From positions 1,054,001-1,118,000 of the forward strand of contig JAHRBS010000008.1 of assembly GCA_024305745.1 (NCBI GenBank): a stretch of 64,000 nucleotides of DNA, written 5' to 3'. The position numbers and the translations under genes were made by a program. The DNA comes from Polyporus tsugae (lineage: Eukaryota; Basidiomycota; Agaricomycetes; Polyporales; Polyporaceae). Below, one piece after another: positions 1 through 12,980 of the stretch. The stretch's first letter is position 1, and every line of letters starts with the position of its first letter. The notes under the pieces were generated by a model. It saw only the letters and a list, made by a program, of their open reading frames with translations, had not been told where the DNA came from and searched no databases.

Positions 1-474
1 GCGGGTTGCAGGTGTTGCGCTGCGCCACGACGCACCAGCTCAGAGAAATCCGGCGATATTCTGACTGCAAACATCCCCCGAGATCGTCCATCATAGCGCT
101 AGATCAAGGTGTTGTCATTGGAACTTGGCGGGATGAACTAGGTGCGTCGTCGGACTTCCGTGCTGTGCACGGGTGCTGAAGTTATCCAGACAGGAGACGT
201 ACGATGCACAGTGGTTCAGTAGCATATTGTAGGTTGTACACTGGAACATTAATAGTTCAGGTTCGGGATCGAAACATGGGGTTGGAGTCTATAGGTGTGG
301 GCATGGGCTCTACGTCGTAATTGGAAGAGAGATGTATGGTCGTAAGCATGGCATCATGGGCGTTAACGTTGCGGTCTAATGTGTCCTTTATTAGCGTCCT
401 TTTTCCAGGAACGGTAGATGGCGACGCACCGGCTACTAAGGGTGTACATACGGCATTGCGAGGGAACCCGTCCC
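1..474. other. left-edge flank, no gene seen
   Basis: This is the 3' flank of the first MFS gene. Short open frames exist on both strands, but none shows a family motif or a credible splice pattern. Confidence 0.5.
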
Positions 475-2500
475 TCAGGCCAGCTGCTGTCGAGTAGCGG
501 GGACGCAAGCCCACACGATGAACAACACACCAGCCATCGCAACCAATCTAAACCCAACTTCGGTGAGTATTCGGTCTTTCGTCCAGCTGCGTAGTCGTCA
601 ACACGTACACAGGCAGCAGGGACCCGATTCCCGCCTTGGAGGCGATCGCGCCCGTGATGAACGGGAAGACCGCGGCGCCGGCCGCGCCCCAGCTTCCAAC
701 CCACCCAATCGCGCCCGAGATGCAGTCGGGCGGGAGGACACGGCCAGCGTGGTTCATGAGGATGGGGAAGATGGGCCCGAGGAAGAAGCCGACGAAGGAG
801 ATGGAGATCGCGCCAGCGAATAGGTTGGGGACGAGCCAGACGACGAGTTCAAGACTGGAAGCGTGTGAATGATTAGCGGTATGAAGAAGGAAAGGGAAGA
901 GAAGGCACGGAAAGGCACGTACGCGACGACGGCGATGATGTAGATGAAGACAACGCGTCTTTCGCCGATCTGAGGTGCGGGTGCTGCGTCAGCGGCGACC
1001 AGGCACATCAACACCGCGAGAATCTGCCTTTACATACCCATTTGCTAACAGGTAGGAGAGCGATGCGTCCCATCATCAGTCCTAGGAGGGGAGTATTCAG
1101 CGCTATGACAATACCATATTGTTTTCGGGGGCATACCGCCATAGAAGCCTGAGGAAGTATATCCAGAACTTGGACCGCCGTGACGTTGGTTGATGACGTA
1201 GGTTACGATCCAGCCTGTGCAAATGCGATTGCCTCAGCATCGACGGGACTGGTGAAGATGACATGCGAATGGACTTACTTCCGGCAGTGACTTCGTGTCC
1301 AACATACGTGAAGGAGAAAAGCGCCATGAGATGGACGGCGCGAAGGCGGAACACCTTTTTGTATCGTGCCAAGATGCCGTCCGAGTCTTGTGGTAAGTGA
1401 GGTTGCCCGATGTCCTGCCAGCACTCTGAACACAAGCCAATGTGAGGGCACCACGCGGAAATCATCAGTAAAAAGCACGTACGCTCTTGCGTCCTGAAGC
1501 GGAAGACGACAGACTGCAGGAGTGCAGCAGCCAAGGAAAGGCCAAGGAGGATGAGGTACATGAACGACCATCTCGGGAGCTGCGCGAACTGCGTTGAGAG
1601 GAGCGGGGAGGCCATGGCACCCAAACCTTACATTGCAACGAAGACTCAGCCTGACTCTGAGGGCATGGAACTTAAGCAGCTTACTAACCGTAGCTGGCAT
1701 GCAGGATGCCCATCCGGGTGGAGGCCGTGCCGACGCTGAGGCTGGCGAGGAAAGCATTGGTGCCTGCATTCTACAAGCATAAAGTAAGAGTTATGTGAAC
1801 CGTTCTCGGGAGGATTGCGACTGACCAGGTGTGCTGAACCATAACCGTTAAAGAAGTATCCGAAGACAAATACCGGGAACGGTACAGCTGCCGCCTCGAG
1901 GCTATATGCGAACACCATACATATGGAAGCGACGACGACGACCTACGGTTTAGTGACGGCGTCAGCGAGAGGGGAGCACAATCCGGATGGTGAATGACTT
2001 GCCAGACCAAAGCCGAAGCGATGGGTCAAGTACAGAAAAGTACAGGATCCCACGATTGAGCCCTACGTGGTGATAGATTGTCAACTTGTGCGCATCGTAA
2101 AAGGTTGGGCATAGGCAAACCAGACAACTGATCAAGAATATAAGGGATACAGTTGTATATCCGACCTGCGTAATCCAAAGCGAATCAGCTGCGCGAACTG
2201 CGACACGGGCGATGGTGGACTCACATGGTATACAGCTTGAATACGTGGCAACAGAGGGCCGAGAGTACCATCGTTGAAACCGGGCACGAAGATGGAGAAA
2301 CACAACGTGATGAATTGGAAAATAGCATCCCACTTCATGCGAGGTGTCGGCTCGAGCACCGCTTCCACGACAGGTTCACTCTCGAGCTTCGAGAGTTGCA
2401 CGATACCAACCTCCTTGTCATCCTCCAAGGTCGGCGACGCCCTGCTCGGGATAGGGCTTTTCTCATCGAGGACCGCGTCGACGACGGCACGGTCACCCAT
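475..2500 (-). CDS. MFS transporter, Bsc6-like (paralogue 1)
   Basis: This is a multi-exon major facilitator superfamily transporter of the plasma or internal membrane; the substrate is unknown. The N-terminal exon starts at the Met encoded at 2498-2500 and has an acidic cytosolic tail. TM1 follows and ends in GFNDGTLGPLLPRIQAVYHV, a pattern I associate with fungal Bsc6-like MFS proteins. Later exons encode STQFAQLPRWSF, HLMALFSFTYVGHEV, ELVVWLVPNL and AAGAAVFPFITGAIAS, all shared with the two downstream paralogues. The last exon ends at a TGA at 475-477. One intron appears to use a GC donor after the exon ending HRFGFGL, near 2000. An earlier in-frame Met is possible at 2584. Fold assignment is secure; exon borders come from hand alignment to paralogue 3. 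Confidence 0.8.
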
Positions 2501-3237
2501 CGTTCTCCCAGGTCCTGGGAGAGTCGAGTTGAGGTGGAGGGTGAGGGAAGCTCGCCGGACGGAAAGTCCTCCCGGCGAGACCACAACTTATGAATGCCAT
2601 GCCCTATCCGAGGGTGGGACGCCTGCAGGTACGCCGACACACACATGACATCGATCTTACAACGATTTTCGGTGCGTGTTCCCGCACGCACAGGCGGCAT
2701 GCAGACCGCTAAGCATAAGCGGCGCACTTGTGCAACCGAGGGCGAGAAGGCGAGGAACTCCTCTTTCTGACTCATAAGGTACGAAAGTCGGGCCGGAAAG
2801 ACTTCTCGGCATTGCGGTCGGACTTTGAAGCCAAAACCGGGTAAGAAATCCATCGTGAGATCGAGGGAAACCGAACATACGGATGGAGGAGTCGTTGGAG
2901 GTACTGGCGACCAACTCCAACATTCGCATATATCGACGTCTAGTCCTATTCAAAAAGCTTACATGAATGTCGTCAACGCAGCTACCAACCGGGAGAAGGG
3001 GAAGAAAGAACGAAAAGGAACCTAACATCGCGGTGTAAGCTTCTCGCCTTAGCCGGCACGGTCGTTTTCAACGTGTTCGCTAGTTACCGAAGGCTCGTGT
3101 ACTTGATGATCTATTAAATATGTAATCTAAACCGTAGATGCCAGTTATTGTTCGCCGCCACTCCTGCTTTTGTGAATGTCGTGACTGATGACGAGATACT
3201 GTGGACGCACTTTCGATATGCTGTGGCATACGTAATA
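2501..3237. other. intergenic between MFS copies
   Basis: This stretch holds the upstream region of MFS copy 1 and the 3' flank of copy 2, arranged head to tail. I see no supported gene or repeat. Confidence 0.5.
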
Positions 3238-5155
3238 TCAGGCCAACCTGGCACGATGCCTAGGGACAAATGCCCATATAATGAGCATTAATCCCAGCAT
3301 CGCGATCAGCCTGTGTCGAGTTTCGTTAGCCATCCTTCCATTCATCTACCGATAGCACTACACCACTCACAGGGGGTGCAAGCTGTCTATGCTCGTGCGC
3401 GATGCAATTGCCCCGGAGACGAGCACTGAAACTAGGGCACCGACACCGTGAGCGATGCCGCTTATCCAGCTGATCGCGCCGGCGATGAGCTCGGGAGCCA
3501 CCGTACACCGGATGTGGTTGGTGACGAGGGGGGAGATTGGTCCAAGGAAGAAACCAACGAAAGAGATGGAGACTGCGTTGACGACGAACGAGGGCACAAG
3601 CCATACCACAAGCTCGAGACCGAGGATGAGGAGGATGTAGAGGAACATAACGCGCCATGCACCGAGCTGATGTGCGTGCTGGTCAGCGGGAATGTGTTAG
3701 AGGAAGAGGAGAGCAAACAGACTGTCTTGCTGAGCGGGATAAGGGCGAGCGGACCAATCGCGATACCTCCACTGAACCCGGATGAGACATAACCAGAGTT
3801 GGGCCCGCCGTGACGTTCTTTGACCATGAATGTTACAATCCAGGACAAGATGACCGTCGGGACGCTGGAGAGCACAAACACGAAGAAAGCCATAAGGTGG
3901 ACCGATGGCAGGCGGAGGATCTGCTTGTACTTGCTGACCCCTTTCAGGGAGTCCTCAGTCTTCTCCAATGGTGGCTGACCGATCTCCTTCAGACACTCTA
4001 CAGCCATAAATGATGAGGGAATCATCCAGATTAGCCTGGCACCCGCCGGTAATACGAGGGAAGGAAGACGGTTCAATGCCAAGAAGCGCCTTACCTTGGT
4101 GGCTCTTGAACCTAAATGTCAAGACCTGGAATATTGCTGTGATGAAGGCAAAGGTGATGTTGACAGTGTAGACGAGCGACCACCGCGGCAGGCGGGCGAA
4201 CTGCGTTGCTGCCAGAGGGGCGCATACCGAGCCAACATTGTTCATAGCTGACAGGATCATCATTTTGGTCATCCTATTTCCTGCCTGGCTGGCGATGAAC
4301 GCGGTCGACCCTATGCCCTGCAAAATTTTGGATAATTAAGCATCGACAGTGCGACCTAACCCAATGTGCTGAACAAAAATGGGGCGTTGCTCACGAGAAA
4401 CGCGACACCAACTCCTGTCAAGAAGGAGCCGACGACGAACACAGGGAATGGTGCAGTAGAAGCTTGGAGGGCGTTGCCGATGGCAACGAGGATCGATCCT
4501 GCAGCGACAAGGAGAGGTCAATATTGTGTTACTTAAGCGCGTGAGTCGAGTGTTACATACCGGTGACAGTCATCTGGATGTCGAGGAACTCAGACATCAG
4601 AAGACGCTACATAAAACAGATGAATGAACACACCACTCCGAAACCGAATCGATCCATGAGGTGTACAAATATGGCGGAACCGAATACGTCCCCCTATAGG
4701 GATATGCGTAATTAGGTCAACCCTTCGTTGAAGAGGTTTTAGTGGCACGTACAACAGTGAACATGAAAAGGCTGATAGACAGGACAGAATATCCAACCTG
4801 TGAGAGACATGTCATGCGGACCCGGGCAACAAGGAACGGCGTCACTTACGTGGTAAACCTCCAGAACTCGGGGGACGAGGGGCCCGACGATACTAAGATT
4901 CCAACCACAGACGAAATTGCCCATGCATAGGACAGCGAGTTGAATTGATCCTTTGCGGTGCATCGCCTTCGTCACGATGGGTGGATTCGCCTCGCTGTCG
5001 TTGAGCGGCGGTGCAACGACCTCGACGGACTCGATCATTTCAGGTTCCTTGCTGGAGGGTTTGACGGATATGGCATACTCCTCGCTGGTCGGGCTGCTAG
5101 GGTCTGCTAGAGCAGCGAGCCCTTGATCAATAGAGAATATGGTCGAGCTGGTCAT
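3238..5155 (-). CDS. MFS transporter, Bsc6-like (paralogue 2, diverged)
   Basis: This is the second tandem MFS paralogue, a membrane transporter of unknown substrate. It starts at the ATG at 5153-5155, with an acidic N-terminal tail of about 75 residues before TM1. Exons match copies 1 and 3, for example ATQFARLPRWSL, HLMAFFVFVL, SGFSGGIAIGPLAL, LELVVWLVPSF and SFVGFFLGPIS. The final exon encodes LIAMLGLMLIIWAFVPRHRA and stops at 3238-3240. Two conserved places have changed. The N-terminal GxNDGxxGPL motif reads GWNLSIVGPL. The segment before TM12, AAGAAVFPF in the other copies, reads GVGALVSVL. All exons remain open, so it is probably a working gene with altered specificity rather than a pseudogene. 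Confidence 0.8.
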
Positions 5156-7100
5156 GGTAGGATGCAGTTGCTGGTCGCAGTCCAGCGCGGTCGCGCTTCT
5201 GGCCTTATACGTTGGCAGCCTTGCGCAAACTGCAAAGTTTCATGGGAAGTGGCGTCCTCCGGAGGCTGCATGACCGTGATCTGATGAGTGCATTGGACTA
5301 CCACACGTAGGCGAACAACGACTGAGTAATCGCGCACCCGGAGTTGCCATACGAAATACCGAAAAGAGGGGGAAGGCTGGCCCCGTGTACTCTGAAATGA
5401 AAAATCGGGAGGGCGCGTTGCCCCACACTCGCACCTCAGCCCAGAACGAAGTCAGGACCGACCATGAGGATGGTGCGCGCATCGGCGAGAGAACGGTGGC
5501 AAAAGGCAGTAGTCCTCATATCTCAGGGGTTGGTTTCACCAAGTAAGTACTGTATAGCCTGTAGTCTGGCGCACGGCTGACCTGTGCCCGACGACGCCCT
5601 TAGAGGGCTCACGGGCGACTCAGGTCGCCTGTTCTCCAATTCTGAACAGAGTTTCAAGCCCAGCTTTCTAACGGGGCATGACCGCAGTTCAAATATGCCA
5701 AAGTGACCCAAATCTGGGATAGAATTCTTGTCACGGAGGCAGCGGGGAAGAGTTGCACGACACCTCAATGGTAGCCACTCACCCGGAGCTACTCACTTGT
5801 TCAAGCACCGCTCGAGCCGCCGACTCTAGGCTCGCCAAAATCATCATCGGCAGGAGTCCTTCTCACTTCCATGTTCTATGGCTGCCGGTTTTGACACATT
5901 CGGTATCGCTCTACATCTAAGTCAGTGAAGTACTCGGTCAGGTTTGGCGCACATGTCTGTTGATTAAGTACGTTGATTCCTCACCTGGCTTGGAGCCAGA
6001 ATCGCCGTGGCAGCCCGATTTGAAGCCAGCGCTCGACGTCAGTGTTTCTAGTAAGACGCAGCACAACAAGTCAGTAATGATGAATGGACATGTACACGGA
6101 GCGTGACCATACGCACGTAGTACATTTCAGCCGGAGGAGCCTGAGCTCATGATCAGAGAAAGAGGGCCCGAGAGAAAAACGACTAAAGCCGACTCTGCAA
6201 GCCTGCATTTACGGGATTTGCCGAGACGTAAGAACCGATAAGTAAACGAAGGTAAATAGTAACTAACTCGTCCCATGGCGTTCAAGAAACGTTGATGTCA
6301 GCACTCTTTGGTAGGTAACATGCCGCTCAAGTGCAGCATGCAAATGCCAGGCATTAGTACTACCTCATACGCCAACATATTTCTGCTGAAGTTGTTATCG
6401 TACGCGCAAACGTCGGAGGACAACTCATTCGCAGCTCTAGGACATTCAATTGGCAGCACCAGGCTACATGATGATGATCTCTCTCTCTCTACAGCACTGC
6501 ATCGCACCGAAAACCTATCGACCTGTCACCCGTTGGACCCGGTCAGATCCCCCCCCAAGCGAGTTCCGGGTTGTTCGCAAGTCCACCATGCGTCGTATCT
6601 CAAACTTCGGGACTCTCTCAGGGCATTACACCTTTGTAGACTCTGAGTAGCCAGGCTGCGCGATTCACCGTACGCCGTAGCGCTTAATCAGAGAGGCTAC
6701 GGACAGGCTGGTGGGAACGGTGTTATGTATGTCAGTACGGTGCGGTGGAAGGATTCCCCCTAGGTCGACCAAGGCGTTTGTGTCGAGATTAACGCCCTTG
6801 CGTGTTGGCATAGGTACTTCACTGAGTCCTTCGGCCCAATACGGGTTGGCGGCCTAAGGAGTCGGTGTAGTGGGTGCGGAAAGATGACTTCAATTGGTGT
6901 AATCGTGTACGGGTCGTTGACGTCGTAAAGTGATCGAGTACTCTAAACCTCTAAACCTATCATATAGATAGGTTAGCGCTGCAGATCGTACACGCAGGCA
7001 CATTGCGACCCACCGTGAAGATCTTCAAGGTCCCAAGCCAGCCCTAAAAGTAAGCGTGAAGGGAAAATACGTCTACGACGCGCGTGCCAACGCTGCTTTC
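5156..7100. other. intergenic, no gene recognised
   Basis: About 1.9 kb separates MFS copies 2 and 3. Open frames are short, and none carries a recognisable motif, signal peptide or plausible splice chain. The part nearest 5156 should contain the promoter of copy 2. Confidence 0.45.
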
Positions 7101-9034
7101 TCACGTCGACTTGATATGATGTCTCGGGACAAATGCCCAAATGACGAGCATCAGTCCCATCATCGCGATCAACCTATCGCAAACGTCGTTAGCCATTCGT
7201 CCATCCACCTAAAACCGATAGCAAACCACTTACAAGGGCTGCAAGCTGTTAATGCTCGTGCCTGACGCGAGCGCGCCTGTGACAAACGGGAACACCGCGG
7301 CCCCGGCCGCGCCGAAGCTCGCCATCCAGCCGACTGCGCCCGAGATGAGCTCCTGCGGGAGGACACTCCCCGCGTGGTTCATGACAATAGGGTAGATCGG
7401 CCCCAGGAAGAAGCCGACGAAGGAGACGGCGACGGCGCTGCCGACGAGCGAGGGCACGAGCCACACGACGAGCTCGAGTGCGAGGCTGAGCAGGACGTAG
7501 AGGAAGATGACGCGCCATTCGCCGAGCTGTCATGCGAAACCAATCAGTACGGGCGGTTTGAGAAGGGGAAAGCGGAGAAGGGGAAGTAAGCGGACCTTCT
7601 TGTTGATAGGGAGAAGGACAAGCCGGCCGATCGTCAGTCCGCCCCAGAAGCCCGACGAGATGTATCCAGCGCTGGCGCCGCCACCACGTTCATTGATCAC
7701 GAACGTGACGATCCAACTGCCGATCGTTACTTCGACGCCGACGTAGGTGAACAAGAAGAACGCCATGAGGTGGACGGTGCGGAGGCTGAATATTTGCTTG
7801 TACTTGTTGATGCCCTTGAGCGAGTCTCCAGTCTTTTCGTGAGGGGGTTCACCGGCCTCCTCGAGACAATCTGGCACCACCCGATGAAGCAGTCAGTTAG
7901 CACGCAGGTGGAACCGCAAAAGGACGCAAGGAGGACATAGCACGACGGACCTGCCTCGCTCTTGAACTTGAACGTGAAGGCTTGAAACGCCGCGTTAGCG
8001 AGGACAAGACCGATGTGGACGAGGTAGCCAAAGGACCATCGGCGCAGCTGGGCGAATTGCGTGGAAACGAGAGGAGCGCACATCGCGCCGACGCCGTAGA
8101 TGGCGTGCATGACGCCCATCTTGGTGGAGGTGTCCCCCGACAGACTCGCGACGAATGCGTTCGACCCAGCATCCTGCACAGGTAGTAGTTAGCATCGGGG
8201 TGCAGAATCGTGCAGTTTCAGTGAGGGAGAGGCTTTGGGAAAGACTCACGAGGAACGCTGCGCCGACACCTACGAATAGGAAGCCGATGACGAACACTGG
8301 AAACGGCGAGCCAGATGCCTGAAGCGAGTTGCCGATGGCGACCATGAACGAGGCTGTTAGAATAAAAACGATTGATACGTGCGAAGTGTAAGGGGGTGGA
8401 ATACCTCATACCAATGAACACTATCTGAGGGTTGATGGATCGAACGAGAGGGTCAGCACCAAGTTAAGTCTAGCGGATGTATAGCCATACCAACCCAAAC
8501 CCAAAGCGATCTGTAACGTAGATATACGCGGATGCTCCGGAGATGAAACCCTGGGTTCGAACGGATCGAGCCGGTGGTTAGTGACTTGTCCATCGAGAAC
8601 TAGAACCAACAGACGGTGGACGTACAACACAGCTGGCGATAAAGATGAGAGACACGATAGTGTACGATACCTGTGAAATGACGGTCTAGTAAGCTATACA
8701 TCCCGACACCACGATGAAAGATGCCACATACATGATAGACCGCTTGCAATCTAGGCACGAGCGGCCCAGTAGTGCCGTCGTTCCAACCAACAACGAAAAT
8801 GGACCAGCAGAGAGTGGCGAACTGGATCCATGCCCTGCGACGCATGGCCTTCGTAACTAGCTGTGTACCCGTCTCCTTGTTTGGGAGAGACGGGACGGCC
8901 TCCTCGATGGCCATAATCTCCTTGGAGCTCTCAGCGGGGGTGATGGGCACCGAGCGCTTCTCGTTGGGGACATTGCTGGAGACTGGGGCAGCGAGATCCT
9001 GGGACATGGGGGATGCGGGGGAAGCCATGGCCAA
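7101..9034 (-). CDS. MFS transporter, Bsc6-like (paralogue 3)
   Basis: This is the third tandem MFS paralogue. The start is at 9034 (a second Met lies two codons later). The cytosolic N-terminus is about 75 residues rich in Ser, Pro and Glu, followed by TM1 with GWNDGTTGPLVPRLQAVYHV. Further exons encode a SNAFVASLSGDTSTK loop, CAPLVSTQFAQL, HLMAFFLFTYVGVEV, FLGPIYPIVMNHAGSVLP, GAAGAAVFPFVTGALAS and a last exon ending AFVPRHHIKST at the TGA at 7101-7103. The predicted topology is 12 TM helices, usual for the family. It keeps every motif that paralogue 2 has lost, so it is the best reference copy. Substrate and direction of transport cannot be read from sequence. Confidence 0.85.
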
Positions 9035-9728
9035 TAGCCGTGTGTGAGGCCCCGGCCTTTAATGCCTTCGGATATAATGCGTGAGGCGAGCAAATTGTGA
9101 GTCAGGGCTTCATGAGCGTCCACACATGACGCAATACCGTAGAAAACCTGTCCTTGGGGTGATCTGGATGATGGACCTCTGGCTTAAGGCGACCGTCCAC
9201 GACAGATGCTCGACAGATGAGAACATCGTCTCTGACGAGCGGTGAACAGGACCAAGGCGTACCTAGGGGATGAGAGGACAGTCAGAAGCCGGATTCTAAT
9301 GCCAAAATACAGTGCATACTGGGTGTAGGTCAAAGGGCTCACAGTCATGAAAGGTCGTGTCCGCTAACGTGGAAGAACCGTCAGCGAGATCGAGCCTTGA
9401 AGAGGGTTACGGGGAAACCTCGGAGTGTCGGATAAACTCCACGTTGCTGGCCAGAGGCGCCGGCTGCACGCGTCTCGACGCGTCGTGCACGTGATCGAAC
9501 GTCGTCTTGTGCAAGAGTGGTCCAAGACCACCTTCTCCGCCTCTGCCTCTGTCTTCGCTACCCTTGCCGCCATCTCTGACTTCGGGCGGGCTCCGTCGCG
9601 ACGACCTCCTCGAACGGACACCCTCGCCGGTCCTCACCAGCCACGACCCGTTCACCAATCACGCACACGTGTATTCCCCCATTGCACGCTCTCCTTGTTC
9701 TTTTACATCCTCCACAAACTCTTCCACC
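9035..9728. other. divergent promoter region
   Basis: This is the shared upstream region of the minus-strand MFS copy 3 and the plus-strand ELYS-domain gene. A pyrimidine-rich stretch precedes the ELYS start, as is common before fungal start codons. No gene is supported. Confidence 0.45.
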
Positions 9729-12422
9729 ATGGATGCCGTGAGTGTTCTCTGCGTTTGCCGTCGTACGCTACTGATAATACCAGGATGTCTCAATGTCGTC
9801 TGACGGAGAGGACTACTGCAAGTATTTCGACCTGGACGAGCCCCGTTTCGCATTCCGCCGCTCTCGGCCACAGGAGATTGAAGTTCGACGGGCCCATATG
9901 TCCGACCTGCTCATCTTCGACATCCTCCTCATATCAGGCGGTATCCGGCATCCCGATACGCTATATCCTCCTCGCACTCCGGAGAGTCTCAAGAGACTTC
10001 TCGAAGCCATCTCTCACTCCCAATTCGACGGTCTCAAGAAGGATTGTCTCGTCTACTTCTTGCTCAAGTGGCACCAGGATTATCGGGAGGAGTCCTTCGT
10101 GAAAGACCGCGTTATCCCTGCCCAGTTCACAGCCTTGTCGGACGCGTATTGGCATCTGGACACAGGCATTCACATAGAGGTGCGTGTCCTTTCTTGTTCC
10201 CACACTCGCATCGCCAACCTACCGATGTACAGAGAGCAGTATCCATCTTGAGCGACGCGCGTCTCAACCGAGATTATCCGTCCAAGGTCATCCAAGCTCT
10301 CTCCCTCGCCGAAAACTCACACTCCCTCATCCGCTCCTACATCCGGACCGTGAAGCCTCTCTTGACCGAACCTGACGACATCGACACGTACACGATCGCA
10401 CTGGCAGAGTCTAATCTGTCGGAAGCATGGTCGTACCAGCGTACGTTCCCCGAAGTCAACGACACCCGCAAGCGCCTCGTACGCAAAATACTTGATTGGT
10501 GTCTCGCACGTGAGTATCGTGCTCATTTTTCAGTTGCACGTCGTCCTAAGGGAAGCGATTTAGCGAAACCGCGCAAGACCCCCTTGACCCACTTGCTCGC
10601 GTTCCCTTTTTCTGGCTACGAGCAGTCCCTCGTTCACGACTACGCGCTCGAACCCCCATCCTACCTACCCACATCTTCGATCCCCGTCATCCAAGACCTT
10701 GTATGCGTCCGCCTGGTACAAAGCGGGCAGCATGCCGCCGCTATCAAGCTCGACCGTCAATTCTCGTCTGTTTCTCGCGGTGGAGACAAGGGCCAGAAGG
10801 CAGCGCAAGACCGCAGACAGATGATGGACGAGCTTATGGCTGCTATGCCCGCTACTGAGCGCAACCTCCTTGAACTTGAGCTCGAGCAGTTCGCGCAGGG
10901 ACGCGATCTGATCATAAGTGCAAGTGGGGACAAGGACAAGGGCAAGTCTGCAGACTTGGGCGCGAGCGTAAGCATGTCCTGGGAGCACATTGCACCCTCC
11001 CCCAGTGCGAGCGTCATCAAGACCACCGTCGTCCCTCCCACTCCGCCTATCCCGCAACGGTCAAACGCCCCGCGGTTCGGTGGACCCGCGTCTGTTGCCC
11101 CTACCGTCGAGGAGATGTTCCCGTCAATATCCCGCTCCGGACCACCCATTTCCACGGGTAAGCCCGCCTCCTCGAGCGGGCCACAGATGCCCAAGCCCCC
11201 TACAGGCCTCATCATATTCGGAGGCATCTCCACCCAGCCTTCCGGAACTGTAGCCACATCAGCCGCAAACGGCTGGCTCACAAAGGGCACCACCACGAAC
11301 GGTGCGAACGGCTCCGCAGTCCCCAATATATTCGGCAGCGGCAAGTCCCTGTTCGACACCGCAGGCAGCGCGAACGCCGCCCCAAACGCGTTCTACCAGC
11401 CGCCCCCCGCCTCGACGAGCGCGAAGCGCCCCAACCTCTTCGCGTCCCTCGCGAACCCGCGCCCCGTGTCCGCGTTCGCGGACCTGTCGACGGTGTCCGG
11501 CTCAGGCAAGCCTCAGCCCGCGAAGGCCGCTGCGGCCGGAGCGGACGGCAACACGTCGGTCTCGTCGATCAAGGGCCCGCACGACGCGGACATCAGCATG
11601 CTCTCCGAGCTCTCCGACGGGGAGGGCGACAGCGCGGCGCTGGAGGGCGAGTCGATCTCGGTCGCGCGCCACCTCGACGATAGTGCGGACATGGACGTCT
11701 CGGAGGAGTTCTCGGTCTCGGTCTTCGGGCGCGGCGGGAGGGGGTGGGGTGCGCAGGACGAGGCGGTCTCTTCTGGGCGGCGGAAGAAGGGCGCGATGAC
11801 GGAGGCGGAGGCGATGCTGCCCCCTGGTGCGTTCGTGCAGGAGGACGAGGGAGAGAAGCAACAGGAGCAGGATCCGAGTGTGTCCGCTGGCGCCAAGACT
11901 TCCGCATCGGTGAGCAAGGGGAGGGTGAAGCGCACACGCGCGTCGGCAGGTGGGCGTGGGGCTGCGCGTGAACCGTCGCCGCCTCGTGCGCCTGAACCTG
12001 AGCCTGAGCCTGTGCGCATGCGGACATCGACGCGGACGTCGACGCGCTCCCGTCGAACCGTCAAAGCAGCCCAGGACCTCGGACGGAGCATCCCGGGCGG
12101 GCTGATGGACGACGATGACTCAGCGCAGGAGGAGGACGAGGAAGAGGAGGACGAGGTCGCGCCGCTCCCCCCGCCGACGCCGCTGCGGCGTACGACGAGG
12201 AAGACTGCTGCGTCTGTTACAGTGCCGGTGGACGAGACCCCGCGGGCGAGGACGAGGCGGTCGAGCCGGCTGTCGGCAGTGTCGAGCGTGGGCTCGTCCT
12301 CGCCGGAGCCGCTCTCGCCCGTGAAGCCGAGCGCGTCGAGCAGGAGGAAAAGCACGCGCACGGCGGCGGCGCCCCCGAAAACGCCGAGTGCGGGGGCGAA
12401 GACGAGGAAGAGGAAGACGTAG
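9729..12422 (+). CDS. ELYS-domain nuclear pore complex assembly protein
   Basis: The first exon is only nine coding bases (ATGGATGCC). After an intron ending at about 9783 the frame continues DVSMSSDGEDYCKYFDLDE. Introns follow at about 10180 and 10511-10565. The N-terminal roughly 300 residues are a helical ELYS-like region: ILLISGGIRHPDTLYPPRTP, then YFLLKWHQDY, ARLNRDYPSKVIQALSLAE and RLVQSGQHAAAIKLDRQF. ELYS proteins help anchor the Nup107/Nup84 subcomplex to chromatin and the nuclear envelope. The long C-terminal part is low-complexity and rich in Ser, Pro and Gly, with acidic runs near 12105-12160 and basic Arg/Lys/Ser patches that could bind DNA, although no classical RGRP AT-hook is visible. 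It converges on the HMG-box gene. Confidence 0.8.
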
Positions 12423-12980
12423 GGTCGTTTGGACATTTCCAAGAACGCTTGCCAGCGCGTACGGAAGGGCGTTGCGACCTGACTCCCCGCGTACGGCGAT
12501 CGATTATGAGGATTTACGGGCGGATTATATGTTGGTAGACTAGCTCATAAGTAAGCTCTCGAAATCCCCTGATAATCGAGGAGTCAGTATTGTACACGTT
12601 GATAACCATATCTGGAATTTCCGACCAGTGGTTGTCCTGAGAGTACACATATATCCAAATTGCTTCCTTGTTTCTCAGCTTCCCTATCGGCCCACACGTG
12701 CAGATTTTTCGGTGGAAAAGCGATCAACATTGAGTACATAGGATTGTGGGAGATGGTCAAAATATACACAGAGGTACACGTACAGGGACGCTAACTTTGT
12801 CACACGGATAGATGAGGTACGAGCAATATTAGACAACCGCTGTAGAAATCAAAGCTGCAAACAGTTGACGTAGAGACATGGGGTGGGAGTGGGACGAGAG
12901 GAGGAGGAATGACGCGGACGGTCGACATCCAATGATCTAAGGTGTACATTGTTCGGAGACTGAAGACAGGTACATCGCCT
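12423..12980. other. convergent 3' region
   Basis: This is the 3' untranslated and terminator space between the ELYS-domain gene and the HMG-box gene. It is AT-richer than the flanking coding sequence. No gene is seen. Confidence 0.5.

Noticed and set aside
1085..1135. Apparent 34-nt intron or frameshift in MFS paralogue 1
   Set aside because: Using the acceptor at the later ...CTCCTAG gives a normal 55-nt intron and restores alignment with the paralogues (GG|LMMGRIALLP).
8540..8560. tRNA B-box-like GGGTTCGAACGG
   Set aside because: It lies in an MFS intron with no A-box or cloverleaf around it.
11513..12442. 309-codon minus-strand open frame
   Set aside because: It is antisense to the ELYS-domain gene in a GC-rich, codon-biased region; no domain and no homology-like motifs.
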